Positions 1 through 7,642 of a stretch of 12,704 nucleotides of DNA are shown here, one piece after another; positions within the stretch are counted from its first letter, which is position 1, and the number at the start of each line of letters is the position of its first letter. The stretch is taken from positions 1 to 12,704 of the forward strand of contig CANQLK010000042.1 of the NCBI GenBank assembly GCA_947624665.1. Reading direction: 5' to 3'. Source of the DNA: Candidatus Gastranaerophilales bacterium. Its GTDB lineage: Bacteria > Cyanobacteriota > Vampirovibrionia > Gastranaerophilales > Gastranaerophilaceae. A program made the position numbers and the translations under genes. Under the pieces are notes generated by a model. That model was given only the letters and a program-made list of their open reading frames with translations, had not been told where the DNA came from and did no database searches.

Positions 1-105
1 ACCGGCATGCCCTATCTGTTTTATCCCCGTAATTCTTCTCAAAACAGATATAACCTTGTGCGAAGTTATTCCCGAAGGCTTATTAATATTAATAAATCCA
101 AACAT
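1..105 (-). CDS. truB: tRNA pseudouridine(55) synthase TruB, N-terminal fragment
   Basis: This is the first 35 codons of a gene that runs off the left edge. TruB converts U55 of the tRNA T-loop to pseudouridine in the cytoplasm. Translated from the ATG at 105-103, the fragment begins MFGFININKPSGITSHKV and ends IGHAG at the window edge. This matches the TruB opening: the KPxGxTSxxV motif (residues 9-18) and then the start of the GHxGTLDP motif. The catalytic aspartate of that motif lies just outside the window. The start is 5 nt after the rbfA stop, and rbfA-truB is a classic gene pair. The AGAGG near 120-125 is a rather distant ribosome binding site, so coupling to rbfA translation is likely. 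The identification rests on motifs recalled from the family, which are specific. Confidence 0.93.
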   Translation of the reverse strand, partial: MFGFININKPSGITSHKVISVLRRITGIKQIGHAG

Positions 106-110
106 CAAAA

Positions 111-461
111 TCAGATTTCGCCTCTTGAAATTTTATTTATGATTTCGGTGACATTTGCACCTCTTTCAAGTGAATTATCCGGAATAAATCTTAATTCTGG
201 AGTCAATCTTAAGCGAATTCTTTTTCCTACTTCATATCTGATTTTCGGAGTATTATCTGTTATTGCTTGTATTGTCTGCTTTTTTGCTTCATCAGAAGCG
301 AAAACCGAATAATATACTTTTGCAAAAGAATTATCATGAGCTATTTCTATATCAGTAATAGACACGATACCTTGAATTCTGGAATCCTTTAATTCCTTTT
401 GAATAATATCAGCAATTTCCTTCATTAAAGTTTTTCTGACTCGTTCGTTTCTGAGTGACAT
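111..461 (-). CDS. rbfA: 30S ribosome-binding factor RbfA
   Basis: RbfA is a small KH-fold protein that binds the immature 30S subunit and helps 16S rRNA maturation, especially in the cold. The 116-residue length is normal. Family hallmarks are the N-terminal RNERVRKTLMKEIADIIQ helix, the D-S/R-I-x-G-x-V-S-I-T strand region (about residues 26-38), the A-K-V-Y-Y-S-V strand (about 47-53) and the late L-R-L-T-P-E-L-R-F segment (about 84-92), followed by the usual short basic or acidic tail. It starts at ATG 461, 16 nt after the infB stop, with AAAGG as a modest ribosome binding site, and ends 5 nt before truB. The infB-rbfA-truB order is widely conserved. I see nothing abnormal in the reading frame. 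Confidence 0.96.
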   Translation of the reverse strand: MSLRNERVRKTLMKEIADIIQKELKDSRIQGIVSITDIEIAHDNSFAKVYYSVFASDEAKKQTIQAITDNTPKIRYEVGKRIRLRLTPELRFIPDNSLERGANVTEIINKISRGEI

Positions 462-477
462 GTCTTATTTACCTTTA

Positions 478-3219
478 CTAGACTAATACTTGTCTTTCAA
501 CTTCTTCGGTTGTAGTAACTTTTATAATATCTCCTTCCTGAATATCGTTAAATTTGTCAAAAGAGATACCGCATTCAAAGCCCTGACTTACTTCTTTAAC
601 ATCATCTTTAAATCGTTTTAACTGGTCAATCTGACCTTTAAAGACTTCTCTTCCGTTTCTTTCAATGACGGCAGTTTTGTTTCTTATTATTTTACCTTCG
701 GTAACATAACATCCTGCGATTTTCGTTGTTTTACCTATGGTAAATATTTGTCTTACTTCTGCCTGACCTAAGTATACTTCTTTGATTTCAGGCTGCAGTA
801 AGTTTAACATTGTTTGTTCAAGGTCTTCAAGTACTTGATAGATAATATTATATTTTTTGATGGTTACATTCTGTTTTTCCGCCGCTATTTGTGCATTGGC
901 ATCTTCTTTAACCGTAAAGCCTAAAATTATAGCGTTACTTGCACTTGCAAGCATAACATCGGCTTCGGAAATATCGCCGACACCTACGTGGATAATCTTA
1001 GTAATAATTTCTTTTGATTCAAGCTGAGAAACGCCTTGAGAAACAGCCTCCGCAGCACCATGGGTGTTTGCTTTAATAATAAGATTTAATCTCTTAATAT
1101 TATCATCCTCACCGCCTATTTGTTCATTTCTGATATGAGCAGGCTTCATGCTGTCCAGTCTTGAATTTCTTTCCTTCTCTTTTCTTTCCTGCCAGATAGT
1201 TCTCATAGTCTTTTCGTTTTCGACCGCTTCAAAAGTATCACCTGCCTGAGGAACTTCCGTGAGGCCTAAAATCTCAACTGGAGTTGACGGCCCTGCTTCT
1301 TTAATTCTTTCTCCCGAATCCGAAAGTAATGCTCTGACTTTTCCGCAAACATTACCTACAACAAAGCAGTCGCCCGTATGAAGCGTTCCGTTTTGAACCA
1401 AAAGCGTTGCAACAGGGCCTTTTCCTTTATCAAGTTTTGCTTCAATGATAACACCTGAAGCATAAGCAGACTTATTGGCTCGTAAATTTTGCACTTCTGC
1501 AAGCAATAATATATATTCAAGCAGTTCGTCAATACCTTTGCCTTGAAGAGCACTTACTTTAACGCAAATTGTATCTCCGCCCCATTCTTCGGGAACTAAT
1601 CCGTATTCCGTTAATTGCTGCATTATTTTATCGGGATCAGCCTCGGGTTTATCGATTTTGTTTACGGCAACAATAATAGGAACTTCTGCTGCTTTTGCGT
1701 GGTTTATGGCTTCTATTGTTTGAGGCATAATTCCGTCATCCGCAGCTACAACCAAAATCGCTATATCGGTAGCTTTTGCACCTCTTGCTCTCATTTCGGT
1801 AAATGCTTCGTGCCCGGGGGTATCTATAAATACTATTTTCTTGTTTTTATTATCCTGTAGGTATACGGTATATGCACCTATTGATTGAGTAATTCCACCT
1901 ACTTCGGTGGATACGATTTTATGTTTTGAAGCTCTGATTGAATCTAAAAGGGTTGTTTTACCGTGGTCAACGTGTCCCATTATACTTACAACCGGCGCTC
2001 TTGTTTCAAGCAATGATTCGTCAACATTTTTAATTGCTTTTTCTTTCTCTTCTTTTTCAAGCTCTTGTTCTATATATGCGTTTAAATCTTCTTCCAAAAC
2101 TTCCAGTTCAAAATTTTCGCATATTTTTTTCTGAGTTTCAACAGATATAACCTCATTTACGGTTGTTAAAATACCTTGCATCATAAGAAATTTAACTATT
2201 TCTGACGGAGCTTTTTTAATTTTTTCAGCAAGTTCACCTACCGTAACAGGTTCATTTATAACTACCTGAGTAACTGTTTCAAGGTCATTATTATCTTTGG
2301 CTTTTTTCTTATGTTTTTGAGAAATAGCCTTTTCAAGACTGATTAATTCCTGTTCTTCTTCTTTATTTTTATATTGTTTTTTCTTATCTTTAGCACCTTT
2401 TTTCTTATAAGAATTAGCAGAAGAACCTTTTCCTTCATAAATATCCTGAGGAATTATATGATGCTGAAGTGATTTTTTAGGCCCTTGAGATTTTTCGTTT
2501 CTTTGAGAATCAGGTCTTTTGTTATCGTTTTTATTTTTATCAAATTGGGGTTTTCTATCCGATTTGTCTTGTTTTCCAAGTTGCTCGGTTCCGTTTTTTT
2601 GTTCGGAACGGTTAAATTTATTATCTTTTTTATTATTTAAAGCGAGTTTCTCATTATTTGCTCTTTGTCTGTTCGCAAACATTTCCTGCCGGCGTTTTTG
2701 ACTGTTTCTGTTGTTATATTCAAGCAATGACCTTATTTGCGGGATTTCGGATTTATCTGCTTTTTCGGGTTCCTTTTGCTCTATGGGAGCAGGAGGAATT
2801 TCTTCAGGCTGTTTTTTCTCTTCATAAGATTTCTCTTCTTTGGCATGCTTTACTGTTTCAATTTTTACTTCATCAGTTTTTTCTTTTATCGGCTCCGGAA
2901 CGTTCTTTGTTTCACTTACTTGTTTTGTAATTTCTTGAGGCTTTGTTTCTTCCTGTTTTGTTTCTTTTTCGGCTGCTGTATTTTCTTCTTTTGCAGGTTT
3001 AGCTTTTTTTATTATAAATGCTTTCGGCTTTTTTACCTGTTCTGCTTCTTTTTCTTTTGTGAATGAAGCTTTTATTTTTTCTATTTGAGCAGGTAGCAAA
3101 TTGCTCGAGTGTGATTTTACTTTTATATCCAGTTTTAAATCCAGATACTCAATAAAATCCTTATTTGTCATACCGTATTCTTTTGCTAATTCATACACTC
3201 TTTTATTTTCAACAGCCAT
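478..3219 (-). CDS. infB: Translation initiation factor IF-2
   Basis: IF-2 is the GTPase that places fMet-tRNA on the 30S subunit and promotes 50S joining. Domains in order: a first IF2_N helical domain (about residues 5-50); a long, low-complexity linker rich in Lys, Glu, Gln and Asn (about 55-310); a second IF2_N domain (about 320-371); the G domain with G1 GHVDHGKT (415-422), G2 GGITQ (441-445), G3 DTPGH (466-470), G4 NKID (520-523) and G5 SAL (556-558); then the EF-Tu-like domain II and the C-terminal fMet-tRNA-binding domains to residue 913. All GTPase motifs are intact. The start is the ATG at 3219-3217, preceded by GGGA 7 nt upstream. It follows ylxR after 45 nt, the widest gap in the operon, and that gap holds a perfect palindrome. 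The A-rich linker codons create long T-rich plus-strand stretches between about 2300 and 3060; these are not terminators. Confidence 0.99.
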   Translation of the reverse strand: MAVENKRVYELAKEYGMTNKDFIEYLDLKLDIKVKSHSSNLLPAQIEKIKASFTKEKEAEQVKKPKAFIIKKAKPAKEENTAAEKETKQEETKPQEITKQVSETKNVPEPIKEKTDEVKIETVKHAKEEKSYEEKKQPEEIPPAPIEQKEPEKADKSEIPQIRSLLEYNNRNSQKRRQEMFANRQRANNEKLALNNKKDNKFNRSEQKNGTEQLGKQDKSDRKPQFDKNKNDNKRPDSQRNEKSQGPKKSLQHHIIPQDIYEGKGSSANSYKKKGAKDKKKQYKNKEEEQELISLEKAISQKHKKKAKDNNDLETVTQVVINEPVTVGELAEKIKKAPSEIVKFLMMQGILTTVNEVISVETQKKICENFELEVLEEDLNAYIEQELEKEEKEKAIKNVDESLLETRAPVVSIMGHVDHGKTTLLDSIRASKHKIVSTEVGGITQSIGAYTVYLQDNKNKKIVFIDTPGHEAFTEMRARGAKATDIAILVVAADDGIMPQTIEAINHAKAAEVPIIVAVNKIDKPEADPDKIMQQLTEYGLVPEEWGGDTICVKVSALQGKGIDELLEYILLLAEVQNLRANKSAYASGVIIEAKLDKGKGPVATLLVQNGTLHTGDCFVVGNVCGKVRALLSDSGERIKEAGPSTPVEILGLTEVPQAGDTFEAVENEKTMRTIWQERKEKERNSRLDSMKPAHIRNEQIGGEDDNIKRLNLIIKANTHGAAEAVSQGVSQLESKEIITKIIHVGVGDISEADVMLASASNAIILGFTVKEDANAQIAAEKQNVTIKKYNIIYQVLEDLEQTMLNLLQPEIKEVYLGQAEVRQIFTIGKTTKIAGCYVTEGKIIRNKTAVIERNGREVFKGQIDQLKRFKDDVKEVSQGFECGISFDKFNDIQEGDIIKVTTTEEVERQVLV

Positions 3220-3236
3220 TATATTTTCCCATTTAT

Positions 3237-3257
3237 TACAACTATATTATAGTTGTA
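3237..3257. repeat. Perfect 21-bp palindrome in the ylxR-infB gap
   Basis: Two 10-base arms, TACAACTATA at 3237-3246 and TATAGTTGTA at 3248-3257, are exact reverse complements around a single central base. They fill almost half of the 45-nt gap between ylxR and infB. The symmetry suits a dimeric DNA-binding protein. As RNA it could fold as a hairpin with a slightly larger loop, but it has no following U-tract, so it is not a canonical terminator. Read on the minus strand it contains TATAAT, but I found no fitting -35 element at 16-18 nt. Function is unknown: an operator, an RNA processing site or a stabilising hairpin for the infB mRNA are all possible. Confidence 0.6.
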
Positions 3258-3264
3258 TCACAAT

Positions 3265-3531
3265 TTACTTTTTAAGTACAGTATATAGCTTTTCCTTAAT
3301 ATTTTCAGTTGTTTTAGTCTTTAAATAATGTTCAATTCCTTTTTTTGACAAAAATTTATTTATACATTCTTCACTTTTGCATAAATACACCGAACGTCCA
3401 TTTATTTCATTCCCTAGGTTTATATGAATTTTTTCTGTTTTATAATCCTTTGTAATTCTGATTAAATCTTCTTTTTGCTTGTATGATTTGCAAGCGGCAC
3501 ACTGTCTTAAAAATTTTCTGTCTTCTTTCAA
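3265..3531 (-). CDS. ylxR: YlxR/RnpM family RNA-binding protein (DUF448)
   Basis: This is a small basic protein of the YlxR family, encoded almost universally beside infB and more recently described as an RNase P modulator (RnpM) in Bacillus. The 88 residues show the family signatures: LRQCAACKSYKQKEDLIRI (about 8-26) and GRSVYLCKSEEC (45-56). Cys11/Cys14 and Cys51/Cys56 could make a metal site; that is inference. The start codon is TTG at 3531-3529, which overlaps the TGA stop of the upstream gene as TTGA. There is no ATG early in the frame, and AAGG lies about 10 nt upstream, so the TTG start is well supported. Overlap with the purD-like gene implies translational coupling. In many bacteria nusA precedes ylxR; here it does not. 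Confidence 0.93.
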   Translation of the reverse strand: MKEDRKFLRQCAACKSYKQKEDLIRITKDYKTEKIHINLGNEINGRSVYLCKSEECINKFLSKKGIEHYLKTKTTENIKEKLYTVLKK

Positions 3532-4691
3532 ACTCTGATTTCCTTTTCTTTTTCGGAATTAATTACATTTTGGTAAATTTCATTATTACATATAGTTTTC
3601 AAGTATTCAAATAACTCCGTTTTGGCATGGTTCATAGTCGCCGCAGTACTTGTTATTATAATTTTATTATTATCTTCACTTTCAATAAAATCATTATTTA
3701 AACTGTTTATATCCGATAGATTTTTATTTATCGCAAAAGTATAAGAATATTCATCGGTTAACCCGATAAATGAACGATTTTCTGTCAAACGGTTATTAGC
3801 GGCATCGTATAATATATTAATAAGATTGTCGTTAAGTAAAGACAAGAATGCCTGAAAATCGTAATATTGAAATCCGTTATAAAATTCAAGAATATTATAT
3901 TTATTTTCATTTAATTTTATTTTAAGACCGATTATTCCCGTATAAGCACCCGCAAATTTCGCTATATCGTCCAAAAGCGGATATATTGCGGTTTCTAATA
4001 TATTTTGTGTGAGTGTTTCCGAGATTTTCTCAGACATGGCAGATACTGTCGTATAATCTTTGCCCGAACTTCTTTCTAAAGATATTAATTTTAATGCGTT
4101 ATATCCGTCACAAATGAAATATATATATATCGGTTCAGAATCAATATAGTTTTCTATTACTATCTTTTCATTATTATTCTCAAATATCTTTTGAAGCCCT
4201 GCTCTAGCTTTTGTAAATGTTTTATAGATATTACAATTTCTTTCAAACAGTGTAAAATCATTTTCTATAACTATCGGAAATTTCGATTTTCTTATATATT
4301 CAAGAGCAAGATTTTCACGGTCAAAAATTCCAAACTTTGGTGTATTTATTTTTAATTTATACATTATTTTTTTTGCTATGCTGTTAAAATAAGTAATTCT
4401 TGCGGATTCAGAATAAGGTGCAAATATTGGAAATCCTTCTTTATTAAAAATATCCGCTATTCCGTTTATAATCGCCGTTTGAGAAAACGTAACGGTAAAT
4501 TCTATTTGATTATATTTCACAAAATCCGTTATGTTTTGAATATCATTTTCATCAATGTTTATGCAGGTATAATATTCGTGGTCTGAATTGTTTTCACCTG
4601 TCATGTAAATATCGTGAAAATTATTTTGCATTTTTATGTACTGCGCAAGCAGTCTTGAATTCAAATCATTTCCAATTATAAGTATTTTCAT
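3528..4691 (-). CDS. Degenerate PurD-like ATP-grasp protein, probably not an active GAR synthetase
   Basis: Length (387 aa) and overall layout resemble phosphoribosylamine-glycine ligase (PurD): an N-domain opening MKILIIGN; the segment TFSQTAIINGIADIF followed by PIFAP (about 68-92), matching the PurD region that reads GPEAPLVxGxxDxF...IFGP; an ATP-grasp segment with FPIVIE (138-143); VIENYID (178-184) in place of VIEEFLDGEE; ILEF (267-270); and a C-terminal IIITSTAATMNHAKTELFEYL (344-364) like the PurD C domain. The catalytic motifs are gone. The glycine-rich DGLAAGKG loop is replaced by a segment near 144-152. The GPNTGGMGAYSP stretch is reduced to TTVSAMSEKIS. EFNxRFGDPExQ has become EFYNGFQYYDFQ (269-280), which keeps the Glu but loses the Asn and Arg. 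The frame is open throughout, so it is maintained rather than freshly decayed. It sits 3 nt after aroH and overlaps ylxR. Function is unknown; a regulatory or substrate-binding role is possible. Confidence 0.7.
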   Translation of the reverse strand: MKILIIGNDLNSRLLAQYIKMQNNFHDIYMTGENNSDHEYYTCINIDENDIQNITDFVKYNQIEFTVTFSQTAIINGIADIFNKEGFPIFAPYSESARITYFNSIAKKIMYKLKINTPKFGIFDRENLALEYIRKSKFPIVIENDFTLFERNCNIYKTFTKARAGLQKIFENNNEKIVIENYIDSEPIYIYFICDGYNALKLISLERSSGKDYTTVSAMSEKISETLTQNILETAIYPLLDDIAKFAGAYTGIIGLKIKLNENKYNILEFYNGFQYYDFQAFLSLLNDNLINILYDAANNRLTENRSFIGLTDEYSYTFAINKNLSDINSLNNDFIESEDNNKIIITSTAATMNHAKTELFEYLKTICNNEIYQNVINSEKEKEIRV

Positions 4692-4694
4692 TGA

Positions 4695-5060
4695 TTATTT
4701 TAAATCTTCTCTTAACTTTTTTGCCCCTTTTAAATATACATGCTTTATTTCATTTTGGGCAAGTTCCGTATTAATTACTATGAGTATTCTTAAACACTTT
4801 TCTAAAGAATTTGAAATTTTTAATTCCTGATTACACATCATAGGAACAAATTGCCATCCTTCAAAAATTTCCCGGGCGAATTTAGCAGGATAAACACATT
4901 TTAAGTCATCAGTCATAGTAAAAATAACATGCGATATGTCTTTGGAAGAAAAATTATTTTTTTTAATAATTTCGCTGATAAGCTCGAACACCGCCTGTTT
5001 TACAGAATCTGAATTATCTGCATCAACTGTAATTGCACCTCTTATTCCTCGTTGAAACAT
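4695..5060 (-). CDS. aroH: AroH-type monofunctional chorismate mutase
   Basis: The enzyme (EC 5.4.99.5) rearranges chorismate to prephenate on the way to phenylalanine and tyrosine. The 121 residues align by eye along their whole length with the Bacillus subtilis trimeric enzyme: FQRGIRGAITVD at the N-terminus, VYPAKFAREIFEGWQFVP in the middle and HVYLKGAKKLREDL at the end. The known active-site residues appear to be present: Arg7, an aromatic at 57 (Tyr), Arg63, Cys76, Glu79, Arg91 and Tyr109; those after 63 are shifted by one relative to Bacillus through a single-residue insertion. The start is the ATG at 5060-5058, with GGGAG inside the end of fmt, 1 nt after its stop. Placement in a translation operon is unusual for an aromatic amino acid gene and may only reflect operon streamlining. 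Confidence 0.93.
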   Translation of the reverse strand: MFQRGIRGAITVDADNSDSVKQAVFELISEIIKKNNFSSKDISHVIFTMTDDLKCVYPAKFAREIFEGWQFVPMMCNQELKISNSLEKCLRILIVINTELAQNEIKHVYLKGAKKLREDLK

Positions 5061-5061
5061 T

Positions 5062-6003
5062 CTATTCTCCCATTCTCATATCTTTCTTTATTTTTGCCCC
5101 GTTTGCAAAGTCATAAGCATTCATTATTCCTTTATTTTCGGGTTTTACTTTCGTAATAAGCAGGCATCCGTTACCCGTGCATACTTCTATACCTTTTTTT
5201 GAAACCTCTGTAATTGTGGAGTAATCATTTTTTTCATTTTCTGAAGTTAATCTCGTTTCGATAATCTTCAAGACTTTTCCGTTAAAAGTGGTAAACGCAC
5301 AAGGGAAATCGACCATTGAACGAACCTGATTATGAATATCAACAGCATTTTTTGACCAATCAATTAAGCCGTCCTGTTTTGTAAATTTTTTTGCAATAGT
5401 TATTCCTTCGCTATTTTGTTTAACGGGCTTTAAATTTCCCGAATACAATCCCTTTAACGTGGAACATATCAGGCTTGGAGCTTTATCGCATATAATTTGT
5501 TTAAGCTCAATATCTGTCATATTCTCATTAATCTCAATTTCTTTTGTTTCGCAAATATCTCCCGCATCCAAATCAAGAACCGTTATCATTGTTGTGATAC
5601 CTGTTTTTTTGTCGCCGTTATAAATACATCTTTGAATGGGATTTGCACCTCTGTACTTTGGAAGAAGCGATGCATGAAGATTAACGGTTGCAAATTTCGG
5701 TATATCAAGAACTTCCTGCGATAAAATTTGTCCGAAGGCAAATGTAACAAAGAAATCAGGCTCTAATTCTTTCAGTTTTTCTATAAGTTGAAAATCTTTA
5801 CTTATTTTTTCTGTTTGAAAGCACGGAATATCATGTTCAAGTGCGAAAACTTTAACCGGCGGAGCCGTAAGAACATTTCCTCTGCCTTTTGGTCTGTCAG
5901 GCTGTGTAATAACTGCCTTTACTTCTACTTCGTTATTATTGTAAAGCTCTTCCAAGCTTTTTACCGCAATATCCGGAGTTGCCATATAAATAATTTTAAT
6001 CAA
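5062..6003 (-). CDS. fmt: Methionyl-tRNA formyltransferase
   Basis: Fmt transfers the formyl group of 10-formyl-tetrahydrofolate to Met on initiator tRNA. The 313-residue length is typical. The N-terminal Rossmann-type catalytic domain carries VITQPDRPKGRG (31-42), then NLHASLLPKYRGANPIQ (108-124) and LDLDAGDI (143-150); the N-H-D catalytic set is Asn108, His110 and Asp146. The C-terminal OB-like tRNA-binding domain (about 205-313) follows, with DWSKNAVDIHNQVRSM marking its start. The start is TTG at 6003-6001, directly after the def stop. A perfect AGGAGG at 6017-6012, 8 nt upstream, decides for this TTG over the internal ATG at codon 7. def-fmt adjacency is a common pairing because the two enzymes act at either end of the formyl cycle. 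Confidence 0.97.
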   Translation of the reverse strand: MIKIIYMATPDIAVKSLEELYNNNEVEVKAVITQPDRPKGRGNVLTAPPVKVFALEHDIPCFQTEKISKDFQLIEKLKELEPDFFVTFAFGQILSQEVLDIPKFATVNLHASLLPKYRGANPIQRCIYNGDKKTGITTMITVLDLDAGDICETKEIEINENMTDIELKQIICDKAPSLICSTLKGLYSGNLKPVKQNSEGITIAKKFTKQDGLIDWSKNAVDIHNQVRSMVDFPCAFTTFNGKVLKIIETRLTSENEKNDYSTITEVSKKGIEVCTGNGCLLITKVKPENKGIMNAYDFANGAKIKKDMRMGE

Positions 6004-6585
6004 TTATTTTTCCTCCTCGACGGGATTTTTTAATATTTCTTCTTCAAGCTCTTTTTCATCGAGTAAGAAGTCGGCATTAATCGGTGCTAAACCTTTTTCT
6101 GCCAATATTTTATCCGCTTCAAAACGATTTCTGCAATGGTCTATAAATAAAATTCCGTCTAAGTGGTCAAATTCATGCTGGATTGCTCTTGCAAGCAGAG
6201 AACCGTCTTTCGCCTCAATAATGAAGGGTTTACCTTTTATATTAAGCGCTTTTACTTTTACATACTTATATCTTCTAACGTTTGTATATGCTTCGGGAAA
6301 ACTTAAACATCCTTCATAGGAGTTTACCGCTCCTTCTTTTTTTATAATTTTAGGATTAATAAACGTAATAGGATTCATCGTTTTAGGGTCGGTACCGACA
6401 TCTATAACAAATACTCTAAGGTTTTCACCAACTTGCGGTGCCGCTAAACCTACTCCGTTGAGTGCATATAAAGTATCGTATAAATCTTCTACAAGCTGTT
6501 GAACTTTTTTTGATATTTTATAAACCTCTTTTGATTTTTCTCTTAATGATGGAGTACCATATTTTACAATTTTTCTGACAGTCAT
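6004..6585 (-). CDS. def: Peptide deformylase
   Basis: Def is a metallo-hydrolase that removes the N-formyl group from nascent proteins at the ribosome exit. All three family motifs are intact: GVGLAAPQ (44-51), EGCLS (91-95, metal ligand Cys93) and QHEFDH (136-141, ligands His137 and His141 with catalytic Glu138). At 193 residues it has a somewhat extended C-terminal tail that is acidic and ends in a run of Glu. The start is the ATG at 6585-6583, with AGGGA about 10 nt upstream at the end of the preceding gene. Its stop codon directly abuts the TTG start of fmt, so the two are probably translationally coupled; the fmt ribosome binding site lies inside the last codons of def. Confidence 0.97.
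   Translation of the reverse strand: MTVRKIVKYGTPSLREKSKEVYKISKKVQQLVEDLYDTLYALNGVGLAAPQVGENLRVFVIDVGTDPKTMNPITFINPKIIKKEGAVNSYEGCLSFPEAYTNVRRYKYVKVKALNIKGKPFIIEAKDGSLLARAIQHEFDHLDGILFIDHCRNRFEADKILAEKGLAPINADFLLDEKELEEEILKNPVEEEK
6012..6017 (-). promoter_or_regulatory. Strong Shine-Dalgarno AGGAGG that sets the fmt TTG start
   Basis: Read on the minus strand, a perfect AGGAGG sits within the final codons of def, 8 nt before the TTG at 6003-6001. This is the clearest ribosome binding site in the window and fixes the fmt start at the non-ATG codon. A strong site paired with a weak initiator codon may balance Fmt output against Def. Confidence 0.85.
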
Positions 6586-6590
6586 TTATA

Positions 6591-7640
6591 TTATTTCCCT
6601 TCTCCGTTTTTTGCATGCCTGTTAAGAATAATCATAATCGAGGATATAATAACGGCATACAAGAAATATTTTGTAGTATCCGAGGCTGCTGTTAAAGTAG
6701 CGAGGCTGCCCATAATAATAGAAAATACGACTAAAACAAGAACGGCTCTGTTCTGCGACAATCCCAACCTTAAAAGTTTGTGATGAATATGTTCGGCATC
6801 GGCAACGAAAGGCGATTTGCCTTTTAATATACGTCTTATTGAAGAAAAAGTTATATCAATAATAGGAACAGCAAGGATTAAAAGCGGGACGTACATTTTT
6901 ATATCAGCGGATTTCATTTGATAAAGGATAGATAATGAAGCGAGGAGAAAGCCACCGAATAAGGCACCGGAATCGCCCATAAATATTTTAGCAGGATGAA
7001 AGTTATAAGTGAGGAATCCGAGCATGGAACCTGCGAGAATAAAAGCTACTAAGGCACTTACCGTATCAGCCGGGGTTAATGATATTGCTATAAGTCCCAA
7101 TGTAACAGAACTTATGGTTATAACGGAGCCTGCAAGTCCGTCTACCCCGTCTATAAAGTTTACGGCATTACTTATTCCGACTATCCACGCTATGGTACCG
7201 AAATAAGAAAGCAACGGATGTAATTTCACCAAACCGATAAACGGTATAAATAATGTTGTTATTTTGACTCCCAAGCAAAATACTATGGAAGCTATTATGA
7301 TTTGAATGGTAAATTTGAATTTTGCTTCAAGATTATATATGTCATCTATGAGTCCCAATAAAAACATTAAAGAGCTGCCCAAGAGAAGTCCCGATAATAG
7401 CGAACGATAAGGATAATAACTTAATATAATAAGCGAGATAAATGATAAAATTGCACTAATCCAAATAGCTATTCCGCCTAATCTCGGAATAGGGTGGGAA
7501 TGAATTTTTCTTTCATCGGGTTTATCAAGCAGTCCTTTTTTTTCGGAGTATGCAATAACCAACGGCATTAAAAATAATCCGATTATAAATGCGATGATTG
7601 TTCCTATTATATTTGCTTCTGATAATCTTAAAAGAGTCAT
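6591..7640 (-). CDS. WecA/TagO-family undecaprenyl-phosphate sugar-1-phosphate transferase
   Basis: This is a polytopic inner-membrane enzyme that links a sugar 1-phosphate, usually GlcNAc-1-P from UDP-GlcNAc, to undecaprenyl phosphate. That is the first step for O-antigen-like or wall-linked glycans. The 349 residues contain about ten or eleven hydrophobic segments. Signatures seen: KPDERKIHSHPIPRLGG (40-56), LGLIDD (95-100), NAVNFIDGVDGLAG (158-171), FMGDSGALFGG (220-230) and the cytoplasmic HIHH (284-287). The HxHH motif and surrounding DAEHIHHKLL favour WecA/TagO over MraY. The exact sugar substrate cannot be told from sequence. The start ATG at 7640-7638 has AGGA 6 nt upstream, and it begins 2 nt after the glyA stop. 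A cell-surface glycan gene between glyA and def is an odd functional neighbour. Confidence 0.88.
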   Translation of the reverse strand: MTLLRLSEANIIGTIIAFIIGLFLMPLVIAYSEKKGLLDKPDERKIHSHPIPRLGGIAIWISAILSFISLIILSYYPYRSLLSGLLLGSSLMFLLGLIDDIYNLEAKFKFTIQIIIASIVFCLGVKITTLFIPFIGLVKLHPLLSYFGTIAWIVGISNAVNFIDGVDGLAGSVITISSVTLGLIAISLTPADTVSALVAFILAGSMLGFLTYNFHPAKIFMGDSGALFGGFLLASLSILYQMKSADIKMYVPLLILAVPIIDITFSSIRRILKGKSPFVADAEHIHHKLLRLGLSQNRAVLVLVVFSIIMGSLATLTAASDTTKYFLYAVIISSIMIILNRHAKNGEGK

Positions 7641-7642
7641 AA

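Noticed and set aside
2380..2640. Runs of T that look like terminator tracts inside infB.
   Set aside because: They are Lys codons of the minus-strand gene and lack a GC-rich stem.
2519..3066. Plus-strand frames rich in Phe, Leu and Cys that look like membrane proteins.
   Set aside because: They are complements of the Lys/Glu-rich linker of IF-2; AAA and GAA codons read backwards as Phe. No ribosome binding site or family resemblance.
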